Assembly (NCBI RefSeq): GCF_022447245.1
Contig: NZ_JAKVBC010000016.1
Location: 1-64,000, forward strand
DNA: 64,000 nt
Direction of reading: 5' to 3'
DNA from: Kordia sp.
GTDB taxonomy: Bacteria; Bacteroidota; Bacteroidia; Flavobacteriales; Flavobacteriaceae
How positions within the stretch are numbered: the first letter of the stretch is position 1; every line of letters begins with the position of its first letter. Under the pieces are notes generated by a model that worked only from the letters and a program-made list of their open reading frames with translations, ran no database searches and had not been told where the DNA came from. Below are positions 34,994-43,778 of this stretch, piece after piece. The position numbers and the translations under genes are program-made.

Positions 34994-35584
34994 ATGATAT
35001 TACCAATTGTCGCTTTTGGCGATCCAGTTTTACGAAAAGTAGCGAAAGATATTACGCCTGAGTATCCAAACTTAGATACGTTACTTGAAAATATGTTTGA
35101 AACCATGTACAATGCGTATGGTGTAGGACTGGCAGCGCCACAAATTGGACTTCCAATTCGTTTATTTATGGTAGATGCTACAGGTTTTGCAGAAGATGAA
35201 GAACTTGATGAAGCACAAAGAAAGCAACTTGAAGGCATGAAAAAGGTATTCATCAATGCGAAAATTTTAGAGCGTAATGGAGAACCTTGGGTGTTTAATG
35301 AAGGTTGTTTGAGTATTCCTGATGTACGAGAAGATGTATTTCGCCCAGAAAGTATCAAGATCGAATATTATGATGAAAATTTTGAGAAACATGTAGAAGA
35401 GTTTGATGGTTTGGCAGCAAGAGTAATTCAGCACGAATACGATCATATCGAAGGGATTTTGTTTACTGATAAACTATCTGCTCTTAAAAGACGTTTATTA
35501 AAAGGAAGATTGACAAATATTTCACGTGGTCGTATCAAAGTAGATTACAAAATGCGTTTTCCAGATGCAAAGAAAATGCGCTAA
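34994..35584 (+). CDS. def: Peptide deformylase
   Basis: 196 residues. All three motifs are present: GVGLAAPQIG (I, near 47), EGCLSIP (II, near 103, metal Cys) and QHEYDHIEG (III, near 143, metal His pair and catalytic Glu). Removes the N-formyl group from new proteins. Co-transcribed with ruvX. Confidence 0.96.
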   Translation: MILPIVAFGDPVLRKVAKDITPEYPNLDTLLENMFETMYNAYGVGLAAPQIGLPIRLFMVDATGFAEDEELDEAQRKQLEGMKKVFINAKILERNGEPWVFNEGCLSIPDVREDVFRPESIKIEYYDENFEKHVEEFDGLAARVIQHEYDHIEGILFTDKLSALKRRLLKGRLTNISRGRIKVDYKMRFPDAKKMR

Positions 35585-35683
35585 CTGATTCAATCTATAT
35601 TTTGACCAGAATCTGATTGCATTGTCAAAATTGAATTTCAATAAAAATAACGTTAAAAAAAGTGATGGAAAACCTACAATCTG

Positions 35684-35691
35684 TATATTTG
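35684..35691 (+). promoter_or_regulatory. -7 promoter box for the DUF5606 gene
   Basis: TATATTTG (TAnnTTTG), 25 bp before the ATG at 35717. Confidence 0.5.
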
Positions 35692-35716
35692 CCATCCTTA
35701 GTAGAAAAAATACAAT

Positions 35717-36130
35717 ATGAGTTTAGAAAAAATATTAGCTATTTCTGGAAAGCCAGGACTTTATGAATTAAAAACACAAACACGTAATGGTTTTGTAGCA
35801 GAATCTTTATCTGATGGAAAAAAAATCTCAGTAAGTCTGCGTCATAATGTAAGTTTATTATCTGAAATTGCCATTTATACATACACGGAAGAAATTCCTT
35901 TAGGTGACGTTTTAGAAAAAGTAAAAGAAAAAGAAAACGGAGCTGCCACTTCGATCAATCATAAAGAATCAAAAGCTGTATTAACAAACTACTTCTCAGA
36001 AGTTTTGCCAGATTACGATCAAGATCGTGTGTATCCAAGCGATATTAAAAAAGTAATTCAGTGGTATAATTTATTACATTCAAAAGGAATGACAGATTTT
36101 ACTGCAGCAGTTTCCTCTGAAGAAGAATAA
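35717..36130 (+). CDS. DUF5606 domain protein
   Basis: 137 residues, soluble. The N-terminus LEKILAISGKPGLYELKTQT and a C-terminal helical part (YPSDIKKVIQWYNLLH) match the conserved flavobacterial DUF5606 protein that normally sits between def and mazG, as here. Function unknown; the conserved position beside translation and nucleotide-cleaning genes suggests a housekeeping role. Confidence 0.88.
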   Translation: MSLEKILAISGKPGLYELKTQTRNGFVAESLSDGKKISVSLRHNVSLLSEIAIYTYTEEIPLGDVLEKVKEKENGAATSINHKESKAVLTNYFSEVLPDYDQDRVYPSDIKKVIQWYNLLHSKGMTDFTAAVSSEEE

Positions 36131-36156
36131 CACATATATTACCAAAGTCTAGTCAT

Positions 36157-36186
36157 AAAAAAATCCAGCAATCGCTGGATTTTTTT
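36157..36186. terminator. Bidirectional terminator
   Basis: Perfect 13-bp stem (AAAAAAATCCAGC / GCTGGATTTTTTT) with an AATC loop and A/T runs on both sides, between the convergent DUF5606 and 36212 genes. Confidence 0.92.
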
Positions 36187-36211
36187 TGTAGTTTATGTAA
36201 AAAGTAGTTTA

Positions 36212-36697
36212 TTACTTTTTTATAACTGAGTTTGCAGCTTTTTCAATAGCGTCAAGATATTTTTGTGCAGTTCCAGTTCCAGACATTCCCATAAACATTG
36301 TACATGTTTCTGGATCACGTTTCATGCAATATACAACACAGTCAATAGTTCCTTGTGGTGTTTCACTAGTTCCTTCTAAAAAGATAACTTTTACACCATT
36401 CATCATTTTTTCACCTTTATCGGAAACTTTAAAATCTGGCGGTAAATTCTTTTCAAGTTCGTTTTTCGCATTTTCATAAGTTGAAGGAACAACCATACCC
36501 ATCACCATTACTTGCGGGTTTTCTGAAAAATACATGTTCGTAGACATTTTTTGTAATAGATCAGTATCGATGTCCATTTTTAAATCAATTTTCATCAATT
36601 CCATTGCTAATGCTTGCTTTTCAGCTTGATCTTCTTGCGCTTGCACTGTAAACGTAGCTACAAAAAGCATACATAGTGCGATCAGTGTTTTTTTCAT
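36212..36697 (-). CDS. Secreted hypothetical protein
   Basis: 161 residues with a signal peptide (KKTLIALCMLFVATFTVQAQ). The mature part is Met-rich, with a central DUF-like alpha/beta pattern (VMGMVVPSTYENAK, VKVIFLEGTSETPQG) and two Cys pairs (CVVYC, CTMF). No family name recognised. Monocistronic. Confidence 0.7.
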   Translation of the reverse strand: MKKTLIALCMLFVATFTVQAQEDQAEKQALAMELMKIDLKMDIDTDLLQKMSTNMYFSENPQVMVMGMVVPSTYENAKNELEKNLPPDFKVSDKGEKMMNGVKVIFLEGTSETPQGTIDCVVYCMKRDPETCTMFMGMSGTGTAQKYLDAIEKAANSVIKK

Positions 36698-36793
36698 TGT
36701 TATATTAAGTTTGTGACTTCAAAAATACGGAATAGTTTTGAGCATTATTGCAAATCCGTACGTTATTTGTGTTTGTATATGCATAAAGTGTGC

Positions 36794-36863
36794 CACATTT
36801 CGACTTGGCTCAATGTAACACTTCTACAAGCTGAGTATGAACATTGAGCGGAGTCAAAATGTG
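36794..36863. repeat. Large imperfect inverted repeat between genes
   Basis: Two 23-nt arms, 36794-36816 and 36841-36863, complementary at 20 of 23 positions (CACATTTCGACTTGGCTCAATGT vs ACATTGAGCGGAGTCAAAATGTG, given here only as the arm ends CACATTTC and AAATGTG). Part of a repeat family with units TTGAGC-GxxGTC-AAATG also at 27481-27504 and 38751-38773. Confidence 0.75.
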
Positions 36864-36894
36864 AATTCTTCTAATTAGTTCTCTCGTGTTAAAT

Positions 36895-37338
36895 CTAAAT
36901 ATCTAACAATCTACGATGATAATTGATCTGTCCTACATGATAACTCAAATGCCATAATAAATGCATTAACATAAATTCATTAGTCAGAACTTCTCCATTT
37001 TTTTTAATAGGATAATTTTTTTTTAATTGGGCATCTGGGAAATTTTTCAAGGCTGTCAGGACAACTTCTTTTACTTTGTTGACTTCTGAAACTAAAGTAG
37101 CTTTCGGAACATCTTTAGTATTAAATTCCGCATTACGTTGGCGTACATAATCTATATTTCCTATATATCTGCCAATAAAATGGTTCAGATTTCCAACTAA
37201 ATGCAAACACAGGTTTCCTGCGCAGTTAGAAATATTGTCTGTGAGTTTCCACAACGAAGTTTCTTCTTTGTATTGCTCTATTTCAGACGCAAGTCGGTCA
37301 ATTTCTCTAGAATATAATTGTATGATGGCAGTTTTCAT
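36895..37338 (-). CDS. DinB family protein
   Basis: 147 residues from ATG 37338 (KTAIIQLYSREIDRLAS); a longer start adds 17 unrelated residues. Four-helix bundle with the three metal-binding His of DinB/YfiT-like proteins: one in NLCLHLVGNLNHFIG and two in LLWHLSYHVGQI. Members act as metal-dependent thiol transferases or hydrolases, or have unknown roles. Confidence 0.85.
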   Translation of the reverse strand: MKTAIIQLYSREIDRLASEIEQYKEETSLWKLTDNISNCAGNLCLHLVGNLNHFIGRYIGNIDYVRQRNAEFNTKDVPKATLVSEVNKVKEVVLTALKNFPDAQLKKNYPIKKNGEVLTNEFMLMHLLWHLSYHVGQINYHRRLLDI

Positions 37339-37482
37339 GAAGTATAATTTTGGTATACTAAAAATACGATTATTGTCTGCCTTCTCCAATCAAATATAGT
37401 GTAGAATAGTTCTAAAATACCCGTAGTTTATACAATAGAAATTCCATCGTACATTTGTCACGTAGTATTCTAAATAATAGGA

Positions 37483-37797
37483 ATGGAAGATGGTGTAAAA
37501 TATACGATTGAATATGAAACTCATGAAGAGCCAGAATCTATTACCAAGCTGTCCTCAGAATTTAGACTAAGGAAATTAGTAGGCTGGGCGATAAGAACTT
37601 TAATAGCGGTTATTTTGTTTATTTCTTTTTGGGAATATACTTGGATAAAATGGTTGTTAGCCTTTTATATTCCATTAAATGTATTTGGTTTGTATTCTAT
37701 TTTTAAATTTACCAATAGTGTCGATAAAAAAATAGAGGAAGTTATACAGAAGATTGATGAATTGGAAGAAACATTTGCAGCAGAGGAAGAAGAATAA
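37483..37797 (+). CDS. Small membrane protein, 2 membrane segments
   Basis: 104 residues. Two hydrophobic segments (about 33-48 and 54-70), an acidic N-terminus and a Glu-rich coiled-coil-like C-terminus (VIQKIDELEETFAAEEEE). No family recognised. Its position 70 bp before mazG may be coincidental. Confidence 0.65.
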   Translation: MEDGVKYTIEYETHEEPESITKLSSEFRLRKLVGWAIRTLIAVILFISFWEYTWIKWLLAFYIPLNVFGLYSIFKFTNSVDKKIEEVIQKIDELEETFAAEEEE

Positions 37798-37866
37798 GCT
37801 TTTGATTAATTATATAAAGAACTCATATTAAATACCTAGCTTTGTCATTCTTATAGATTACAACTT

Positions 37867-38640
37867 ATGAATTCCAGAAAAGTACAATTAGAAGCCTTCG
37901 ATCGTTTGTTAACCATTATGGATGAATTGCGTGAGCAATGTCCGTGGGATCGCAAACAAACCTTGCAAAGTTTACGTCATTTAACGATTGAAGAAACCTA
38001 TGAATTAGGTGACGCCATCCTTGAGAATGATTTAGATGAAGTGAAAAAGGAATTGGGCGATTTGCTTTTACATATTGTATTTTATTCAAAAATAGGTAGT
38101 GAAACAAACGATTTTGACATTGCTGATGTTGCGAATGGAATTTGTGAAAAACTCATCAGTCGTCATCCGCATATTTACAGCGATGTTGAGGTAAATGATG
38201 AAGAAGATGTAAAGCGTAATTGGGAAAATTTAAAGCTAAAAGAAGGAAAAAAATCTGTTCTAGAAGGAGTTCCCAAGAGTTTACCGGCTTTGGTAAAGGC
38301 TAATCGTATTCAGGATAAAGTCGCAGGTGTTGGCTTTGATTGGGAAGAACCAAATCAGGTTTGGGAAAAGTTGCAGGAAGAACTTTCTGAATTCCAAGAA
38401 GAAGTTGCGAAAGGCGATCAAAAAGCAATGGAATCTGAGTTTGGGGATGTTATGTTTTCTATGATCAATTATGCACGCTTTTTAAAAATTGATCCTGAAA
38501 ATGCTTTGGAACGTACGAATAAGAAATTCATTAAGCGTTTTCAATACTTAGAAGAAAAAGCTGCTGGTCTCAACAAAAAACTGGCAGATATGACATTGGC
38601 TGAAATGGATGTTTTTTGGGAAGAAGCTAAGAAACTCTAA
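37867..38640 (+). CDS. mazG: Nucleoside triphosphate pyrophosphohydrolase MazG
   Basis: 257 residues. Two MazG halves: QCPWDRKQTLQSLRHLTIEETYEL near 20-43 and EELSEFQEEVAKGD ... ESEFGDVMFSMINYARF near 180-215, each with the E-E-x-x-E/D metal motif. Hydrolyses (d)NTPs to monophosphates. The order def, DUF5606, mazG is usual for the group. Confidence 0.95.
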   Translation: MNSRKVQLEAFDRLLTIMDELREQCPWDRKQTLQSLRHLTIEETYELGDAILENDLDEVKKELGDLLLHIVFYSKIGSETNDFDIADVANGICEKLISRHPHIYSDVEVNDEEDVKRNWENLKLKEGKKSVLEGVPKSLPALVKANRIQDKVAGVGFDWEEPNQVWEKLQEELSEFQEEVAKGDQKAMESEFGDVMFSMINYARFLKIDPENALERTNKKFIKRFQYLEEKAAGLNKKLADMTLAEMDVFWEEAKKL

Positions 38641-38710
38641 TTAGGTATTTGGTTTCAGGTGTTGGGTCTTAGGATAAATAATATAACAAATGAGTATATA
38701 AAAAGAAAAA

Positions 38711-38737
38711 AGCCGTTTCAAATTGAAACGGCTTTCT
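38711..38737. terminator. Terminator between mazG and the DUF349 gene
   Basis: Stem AGCCGTTTC / GAAACGGCT (9 bp or more) with an AAATT loop and T runs in both directions, between convergent genes. Confidence 0.88.
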
Positions 38738-38750
38738 ATGTTTTAAAACT

Positions 38751-38773
38751 CGAGCATTGAGCGGAGTCTAAAT
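38751..38773. repeat. Copy of the TTGAGC-GAGTC-AAATG repeat
   Basis: ATTGAGCGGAGTCTAAATG matches one arm of the inverted repeat at 36794-36863 (one clear difference), as a single, non-paired copy. Confidence 0.6.
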
Positions 38774-38787
38774 GCAGTACAGTATAT

Positions 38788-40860
38788 CTATAGCGATCGC
38801 AACTGTTTTAACTTCGCTTTCCAAGTATCTAAAGCTCTTTTGTGTTTTTCTATATCTTGATGTACTTTTTTCAACATCGGACTACTAGATGATGAATTTG
38901 AGAAGAATTGTAAGTTATTTTCCAACTGACGCATTTCTGCTGAAATCTCATCAATTTTTCTACGAATAAAAATACGTTCCGAATTTATTTTTCCGTGGTC
39001 TAAATTCTCTAAACGATTGCTGTATTTGATCAATTCAGATTCTTGTTTGTCAATGTTTAATTGATTAAACAATCCATCAATCAATTTGTTGAATTTGTTG
39101 TCAATATTCTTTTTGTTATACGGGACTCTGCCTATTGCTTTCCAAGCTGCAATTTTAGACTTTATAACATCAATATCTACTTTTGTATCACCTGATAATT
39201 CTAAAGCCTCTAGTTCTGTTAAGAAGGCTTCTTTTTTTGCTAAAGCTTCAACTTCTCCCGCATTGGCAGCATTTTTCTGAGCGTGTAAGCGATCGAAATA
39301 GTGATTGCAAGCATTTTTAAACTGCTTCCAAATCTTATCAGAAATTTTCTTTGGTACATGTCCAATCTTTTTCCAATCGGCTTGTACTTTCTTCATTTGT
39401 GGCGTCACAGCTGCCCAGTCATCGCTATCTTTTAAAGACTCTGCCAATTCGATCAAGGCCATTTTTTTGGCTAGATTCTCTTGTTGTTCTTTCTTTAAAG
39501 ACTTGTAAAATGCGTTTTTATTAGCATTAAACTCACGAACAGCTTGTTTGAACTTAGCCCAAGTTTCTTCATTTACTTTTAGAGGAACTTTTCCAGCATT
39601 GAAGAAAGCTTCGCGTAGTTTTTCAACCTCTTTAATTTTATTTTGCCACTGATTGTGAACTTTATAATTTCCAGCAGAGACTTCTTTGATTTTAGCAATG
39701 ATTTCTTCTTTTACGACTAAATTTTGCTCGTAAATCTGATCTATATTTTTGAAATATTCTTGGCGTCTGTCATGAATTACCTTCGTGGCAGCACTGAATC
39801 GATTCCAGATTTCTTCACGTAAATCTTTTGCAACTGGTCCAACATCTTCTTTCCAAAGTCTGTGCAAGTTTTGCAATTCACGGAATGCATGAATTACATT
39901 TTCTTCTTGTGCCAATTCTTCAGCACGTGCTACAATCTTTTGTTTTTCTTCGTAATTACGCTTAAAATCTAAATCACGAAGATCTCTGTTTAAGTGTAAA
40001 AAGTCATAAAAACGCTCAATATGATGGTGATATGTACGCCAAACATTATTGTATTGTGTTTTTGGAATAGAACCTGCATTGCGCCAGTCTTCTTGAATTT
40101 GTTTGAAATGCTTGTAAGTCGTATTGATGTTTTCTTCAACATTTAACAGTCCTTTCAATTCCTCAATAATGGCTAAACGACGTTCTAAATTGGCGTTTAA
40201 ATCTTTCTCTAGATTTTTATAGTATTCGTTTCGTTTGCTACGGTATTCGTTGTAAGCAACATTGAAACGTCCTTTGATTGGTAATGAAAAATGGAAATCG
40301 ATGATGTTTCCGCCTTCTGCTAAAAACTCTTCTTTGCGTTGCTCTAAAACTTCATTGAATTTTTGGTTGAACTCAGCTTTAATTCCATCTACATGTTCTT
40401 TTATAGCTTGAACTTTCTCGTTTTTCACAAGTTTTTCCAACTCTTCGACTAAAGCTTCTTTAGACATGGAATGATAATCCAATACTGGAATTTCATGGCG
40501 TTCGTTTGCGCTTTCATCTTCAGCATCTTCCGCCACATTATCATGCACTTCGTTGACAGCTTCCTGATGTTCTTCAATAGTTTGCTCTGTTTCTTCCGTA
40601 ACTTTAACTTCTATTTCTGCTGTAGTTTCTGTTTCGCTTTCAGCCTCAACTTGAGTTTCAAGTTCTTCGTTTTTTACCTCAGTCTCAGGTGTTGCATCAT
40701 TACTAGTGCCGCTTTCAGCTTCTACTTCGTTTTCAGTTGCAGTTTCAACTTTAGCCTCAATTTCAGCGTCTTGAGTAGTTTCTTCCGTAGGATCAGGAGT
40801 TGACTGATCTTCTAAATTTCCTTCTGCATCATGCAGGTTATCATCTTTTTCTTCTAACAT
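38788..40860 (-). CDS. DUF349 repeat protein
   Basis: 690 residues from ATG 40860 (LEEKDDNLHDAEG); an in-frame TTG nine codons earlier is less likely. An acidic, Glu/Thr/Ala-rich disordered N-terminal ~130 residues precede a long helical part with repeated DUF349 units, each with a W-K-x-I/A-G pattern (IQEDWRNAGSIPKTQYNNVW, LHRLWKEDVGPVAK, KVQADWKKIGHVPKK, KIAAWKAIGRVPYNK). Coiled-coil-like, cytoplasmic, function unknown in Bacteroidota. Precedes aroE on the same strand. Confidence 0.9.
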   Translation of the reverse strand: MLEEKDDNLHDAEGNLEDQSTPDPTEETTQDAEIEAKVETATENEVEAESGTSNDATPETEVKNEELETQVEAESETETTAEIEVKVTEETEQTIEEHQEAVNEVHDNVAEDAEDESANERHEIPVLDYHSMSKEALVEELEKLVKNEKVQAIKEHVDGIKAEFNQKFNEVLEQRKEEFLAEGGNIIDFHFSLPIKGRFNVAYNEYRSKRNEYYKNLEKDLNANLERRLAIIEELKGLLNVEENINTTYKHFKQIQEDWRNAGSIPKTQYNNVWRTYHHHIERFYDFLHLNRDLRDLDFKRNYEEKQKIVARAEELAQEENVIHAFRELQNLHRLWKEDVGPVAKDLREEIWNRFSAATKVIHDRRQEYFKNIDQIYEQNLVVKEEIIAKIKEVSAGNYKVHNQWQNKIKEVEKLREAFFNAGKVPLKVNEETWAKFKQAVREFNANKNAFYKSLKKEQQENLAKKMALIELAESLKDSDDWAAVTPQMKKVQADWKKIGHVPKKISDKIWKQFKNACNHYFDRLHAQKNAANAGEVEALAKKEAFLTELEALELSGDTKVDIDVIKSKIAAWKAIGRVPYNKKNIDNKFNKLIDGLFNQLNIDKQESELIKYSNRLENLDHGKINSERIFIRRKIDEISAEMRQLENNLQFFSNSSSSSPMLKKVHQDIEKHKRALDTWKAKLKQLRSL

Positions 40861-40981
40861 CTTATAAATGTTTGGGTTCTTTTTCAAGCTTTAAAGTACC
40901 GAATATACTAACAAGAAACAAAACGACAAAGTTTTACAGATGAGAAACTGCTATAATTGCAGTAAAATTTTGTGATATTTC

Positions 40982-41743
40982 TTAAGAATTCCAGATTTTC
41001 CAAGCTTTTTCTGCCTGATATTCTAACATTTTGTAGCCATTTACAATTTGGGCTCCTTGCAAACGTCCAAGTTTTAAAAAGGTAGTTTCAGACGGATTGT
41101 AGATTAAATCAAAGAGTAAAAAATCTTTAGAAACATATTTATACGGAATGTCTGGACAATCTTCAATTTTTGGAAATGTTCCTAGTGGTGTACAATTTAC
41201 AATGATTGGATGCGATTTCATGATTTTTTCACTCAAGTCTTGATAAGAAATCGATTTGTTATTTTTTGGCTTTCGCGAAACGTATTTATAATCAATATTC
41301 AATTCTTCGAAAACAAAAGCAATCGCTTTGGAAGCGCCGCCAGTTCCGAGGATCAATGCTTTTTTATGATGTTTTTGTAAATGTGGTTTGAGCGATTTTT
41401 TAAAACCGTAGCAATCCGTATTGTATCCTTCTAAAGAACCATCTTCTAGCACTTTTATCGTATTTACGGCTCCAATTTTTTTGGCTTTTTTGTGTAATTT
41501 ATCTAAATATGGAATAACAGTTTCTTTGTATGGAATTGTGACATTCATTCCTCTGACATTGGGATTTTCGGTCAGAATCTTTGGAAAATCTTCAATCGTA
41601 GGAATGTCAAAATTCGTGTAAAAGTGATCGTTTAAATGTAGTGCTTTAAATTTATTGGAAAAATAACCTCTCGAAAACGAATAGGCAATGTGTTTTCCAA
41701 GCAATCCAAAAAGTGATTTATAATTATTTAGTTCATTTTCCAT
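40982..41743 (-). CDS. aroE: Shikimate dehydrogenase
   Basis: 253 residues from ATG 41743. N-terminal substrate motif AYSFSRGYFSNKF (S-x-S), catalytic Lys in GMNVTIPYKETVIP near 66-75, catalytic Asp in GYNTDCYGF near 109 and the NADP motif LGTGGASKAIAF. Reduces dehydroshikimate in the aromatic amino acid pathway. Its start overlaps the DUF368 stop by 11 bases. Confidence 0.94.
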   Translation of the reverse strand: MENELNNYKSLFGLLGKHIAYSFSRGYFSNKFKALHLNDHFYTNFDIPTIEDFPKILTENPNVRGMNVTIPYKETVIPYLDKLHKKAKKIGAVNTIKVLEDGSLEGYNTDCYGFKKSLKPHLQKHHKKALILGTGGASKAIAFVFEELNIDYKYVSRKPKNNKSISYQDLSEKIMKSHPIIVNCTPLGTFPKIEDCPDIPYKYVSKDFLLFDLIYNPSETTFLKLGRLQGAQIVNGYKMLEYQAEKAWKIWNS

Positions 41744-42734
41744 ACCAATCAAGTGCTAATACAATTGTAATTCCAAAAAAGATAAAAAATACAGCAGTCC
41801 ACGTTTCGCTAGAAACAAAATCTGGCGCAAAACGTTTGTAGTTCTCAATAATTTCCCTTCCATTGGAGTCAAGTAGCTTGTTGCCAGCCTCATCCATTTT
41901 ACAGCCTTCTTCTTTCCAAGGCCAAATAACACCAAGCGAACCAGAAATGAAACCTATAATTACTGCTGTTGTAATATGTTTAAAATGTTTTAAAACATAG
42001 TTCAATAAATGCGATAATGTAACCAAACCAACTGCAGAACCAGCTGTAAAAACGCCTAACACTTTTAAATCGTGAATACGTTCTGGATTGCTTGTAAATT
42101 CAAAATTTCCTTGAACTATTTCGGAAATGGTATCATACAACGCGTTAACCGAATCGACCAGCAATAGTACATAGTTTTCAAGCAAGATTAAGATAAACGA
42201 ACCCGAAAGCCCAGACAGCGTCATTCCAGAAACACTAATGATTCCGCAAATAAAAACAAAACCTAAGTGATCGTTTTCCATGGCAGGATTCATCAAACTG
42301 ATTGAAATTCCTATTCCAGCTCCAACTAGTAAACTGATAATTGTTCTGCGATTCCAATGTTTAAAACCTTTTCCGACATAGTAAATTGAACCAAGAATCA
42401 TCCCAAAAAAGGCAGCCCAAACATAGAGTTTGTAATGTTGAATGAAATAATCTAGAATTTTAGAAACACTAAAATAACTGATCATCATTCCTAGAATTAG
42501 CAATCCTAAAAAGCGCCCATTAATGTATTGAGAAAAACTTTTAAAGTGTCCGCTGAAAATAAATTTAAATGCTTTGCCATTAATTCGCTGTAGCGAAAAA
42601 ATAAATTCTTCATAAAAACCTGCTACGAATGCTATAACGCCTCCAGAAACTCCCGGAACTCTGTTAGCTGCGCCCATTGCCAATCCTTTAACAATAAGTA
42701 AGATTTTGTCTTTGAGCGTTCGTGTGTTTTCCAT
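41733..42734 (-). CDS. DUF368 membrane protein (candidate undecaprenyl-phosphate translocase)
   Basis: 333 residues, about eight or nine membrane segments. The DUF368 signature GAANRVPGVSGGVIAFVAGFYEEF is near residues 16-39, repeated as GLSGSFILILLENYVLLLV near 177. DUF368 members (PopT) have been described as recycling the lipid carrier C55-P across the membrane. Second of two adjacent DUF368 genes (18-bp gap), and longer in its C-terminal loop than its neighbour. Confidence 0.87.
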   Translation of the reverse strand: MENTRTLKDKILLIVKGLAMGAANRVPGVSGGVIAFVAGFYEEFIFSLQRINGKAFKFIFSGHFKSFSQYINGRFLGLLILGMMISYFSVSKILDYFIQHYKLYVWAAFFGMILGSIYYVGKGFKHWNRRTIISLLVGAGIGISISLMNPAMENDHLGFVFICGIISVSGMTLSGLSGSFILILLENYVLLLVDSVNALYDTISEIVQGNFEFTSNPERIHDLKVLGVFTAGSAVGLVTLSHLLNYVLKHFKHITTAVIIGFISGSLGVIWPWKEEGCKMDEAGNKLLDSNGREIIENYKRFAPDFVSSETWTAVFFIFFGITIVLALDWYGK

Positions 42735-42752
42735 GCAGTGCCTTCCTAGTTT

Positions 42753-43700
42753 TTATGCGTGCTTTTTATCTTTTCCAGTGGCGAGTTTTTCCATGATGAA
42801 GATGGTTAAAAATCCAATGACCATCAATCCGATTGCGAATAAAAGTTTTGGTTCTCCTAAACCTAAGTTTTCAAAAGTGTTTGGTAAGATGCTTTTTTCT
42901 AAAAAGGGAACTTGTTCTCCATGTGAATTTGGACGTGTTGTAAGTACTTGTTTCCAAGGCCAAATTTTGTTTAAAGAACCCAAGATGAAACCAGTTAAAA
43001 TGGCAAAAGTCAAATTTTTATAGTTATTGAATAACCATTTTAAAAGTTTTGAAAATAATAGTAAACCTACAATTGCACCTACGGCAAAAATGGCAATAAG
43101 TTTTACATCTCTACCATCAATGGCAGCCAATACAGGTTCATAAGCACCCAAAAGCACCAATATAAATGCTCCTGAGATTCCTGGAAGTATCATAGCGCAA
43201 ATTGCCAAAGCTCCTGCAATAAACATAAACCAAGTTGAACTAATATTTTCTGTACTTCCTGGTAAAGTTGTAATGTAGTAGGCGAGTACCGCAGCCAATG
43301 TAAAACCTAATATTGCTTTCCAATCCCATTGTTTTATTTCTTTTCCAATGAATAATATACTCGCAATGACCAATCCAAAGAAAAATGACCATAGTAAAAT
43401 TGGTTCAGTGTTCAATAAAGATTTGATGAGTTTTGCTAAGGATAAGATACTGATTCCTATTCCTAGTATCAAGGCTACAAGAAAATTCCCGTTCAACTGT
43501 TTCCAAGCCGCATTTACACCATCTTTTCGAAGCGTTTTGAGCAATCCGAAATTGATGTTATTGATAGAAGTAATGAGTTCTTCGTAAATTCCTGAGATAA
43601 AAGCAATAGTTCCTCCAGAAACACCTGGCACTACGTCTGCTGCGCCCATGGCTAATCCTTTTAAGGTAATGATCAAATAATCGAATAGATTTCTATTCAT
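42753..43700 (-). CDS. DUF368 membrane protein (candidate undecaprenyl-phosphate translocase)
   Basis: 315 residues. Signature GAADVVPGVSGGTIAFISGIYEEL near residues 18-41 and ILPGISGAFILVLLGAYEPVL near 170. Same family as the next gene. Proposed role: flipping undecaprenyl phosphate for peptidoglycan, O-antigen and capsule assembly. First gene of a run that continues through the second DUF368 gene and aroE. Confidence 0.87.
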   Translation of the reverse strand: MNRNLFDYLIITLKGLAMGAADVVPGVSGGTIAFISGIYEELITSINNINFGLLKTLRKDGVNAAWKQLNGNFLVALILGIGISILSLAKLIKSLLNTEPILLWSFFFGLVIASILFIGKEIKQWDWKAILGFTLAAVLAYYITTLPGSTENISSTWFMFIAGALAICAMILPGISGAFILVLLGAYEPVLAAIDGRDVKLIAIFAVGAIVGLLLFSKLLKWLFNNYKNLTFAILTGFILGSLNKIWPWKQVLTTRPNSHGEQVPFLEKSILPNTFENLGLGEPKLLFAIGLMVIGFLTIFIMEKLATGKDKKHA

Positions 43701-43778
43701 GTGTAGCTAAATTATACGTTTTCTTATTGATGAGTTCATAACATTTTCATTATAAACGCTACACGCAAAAGTATGGAA

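Noticed and set aside
39086-39508. Plus-strand frames inside the DUF349 gene
   Set aside because: Antisense shadows of the repeat gene with low-complexity translation and no start context.
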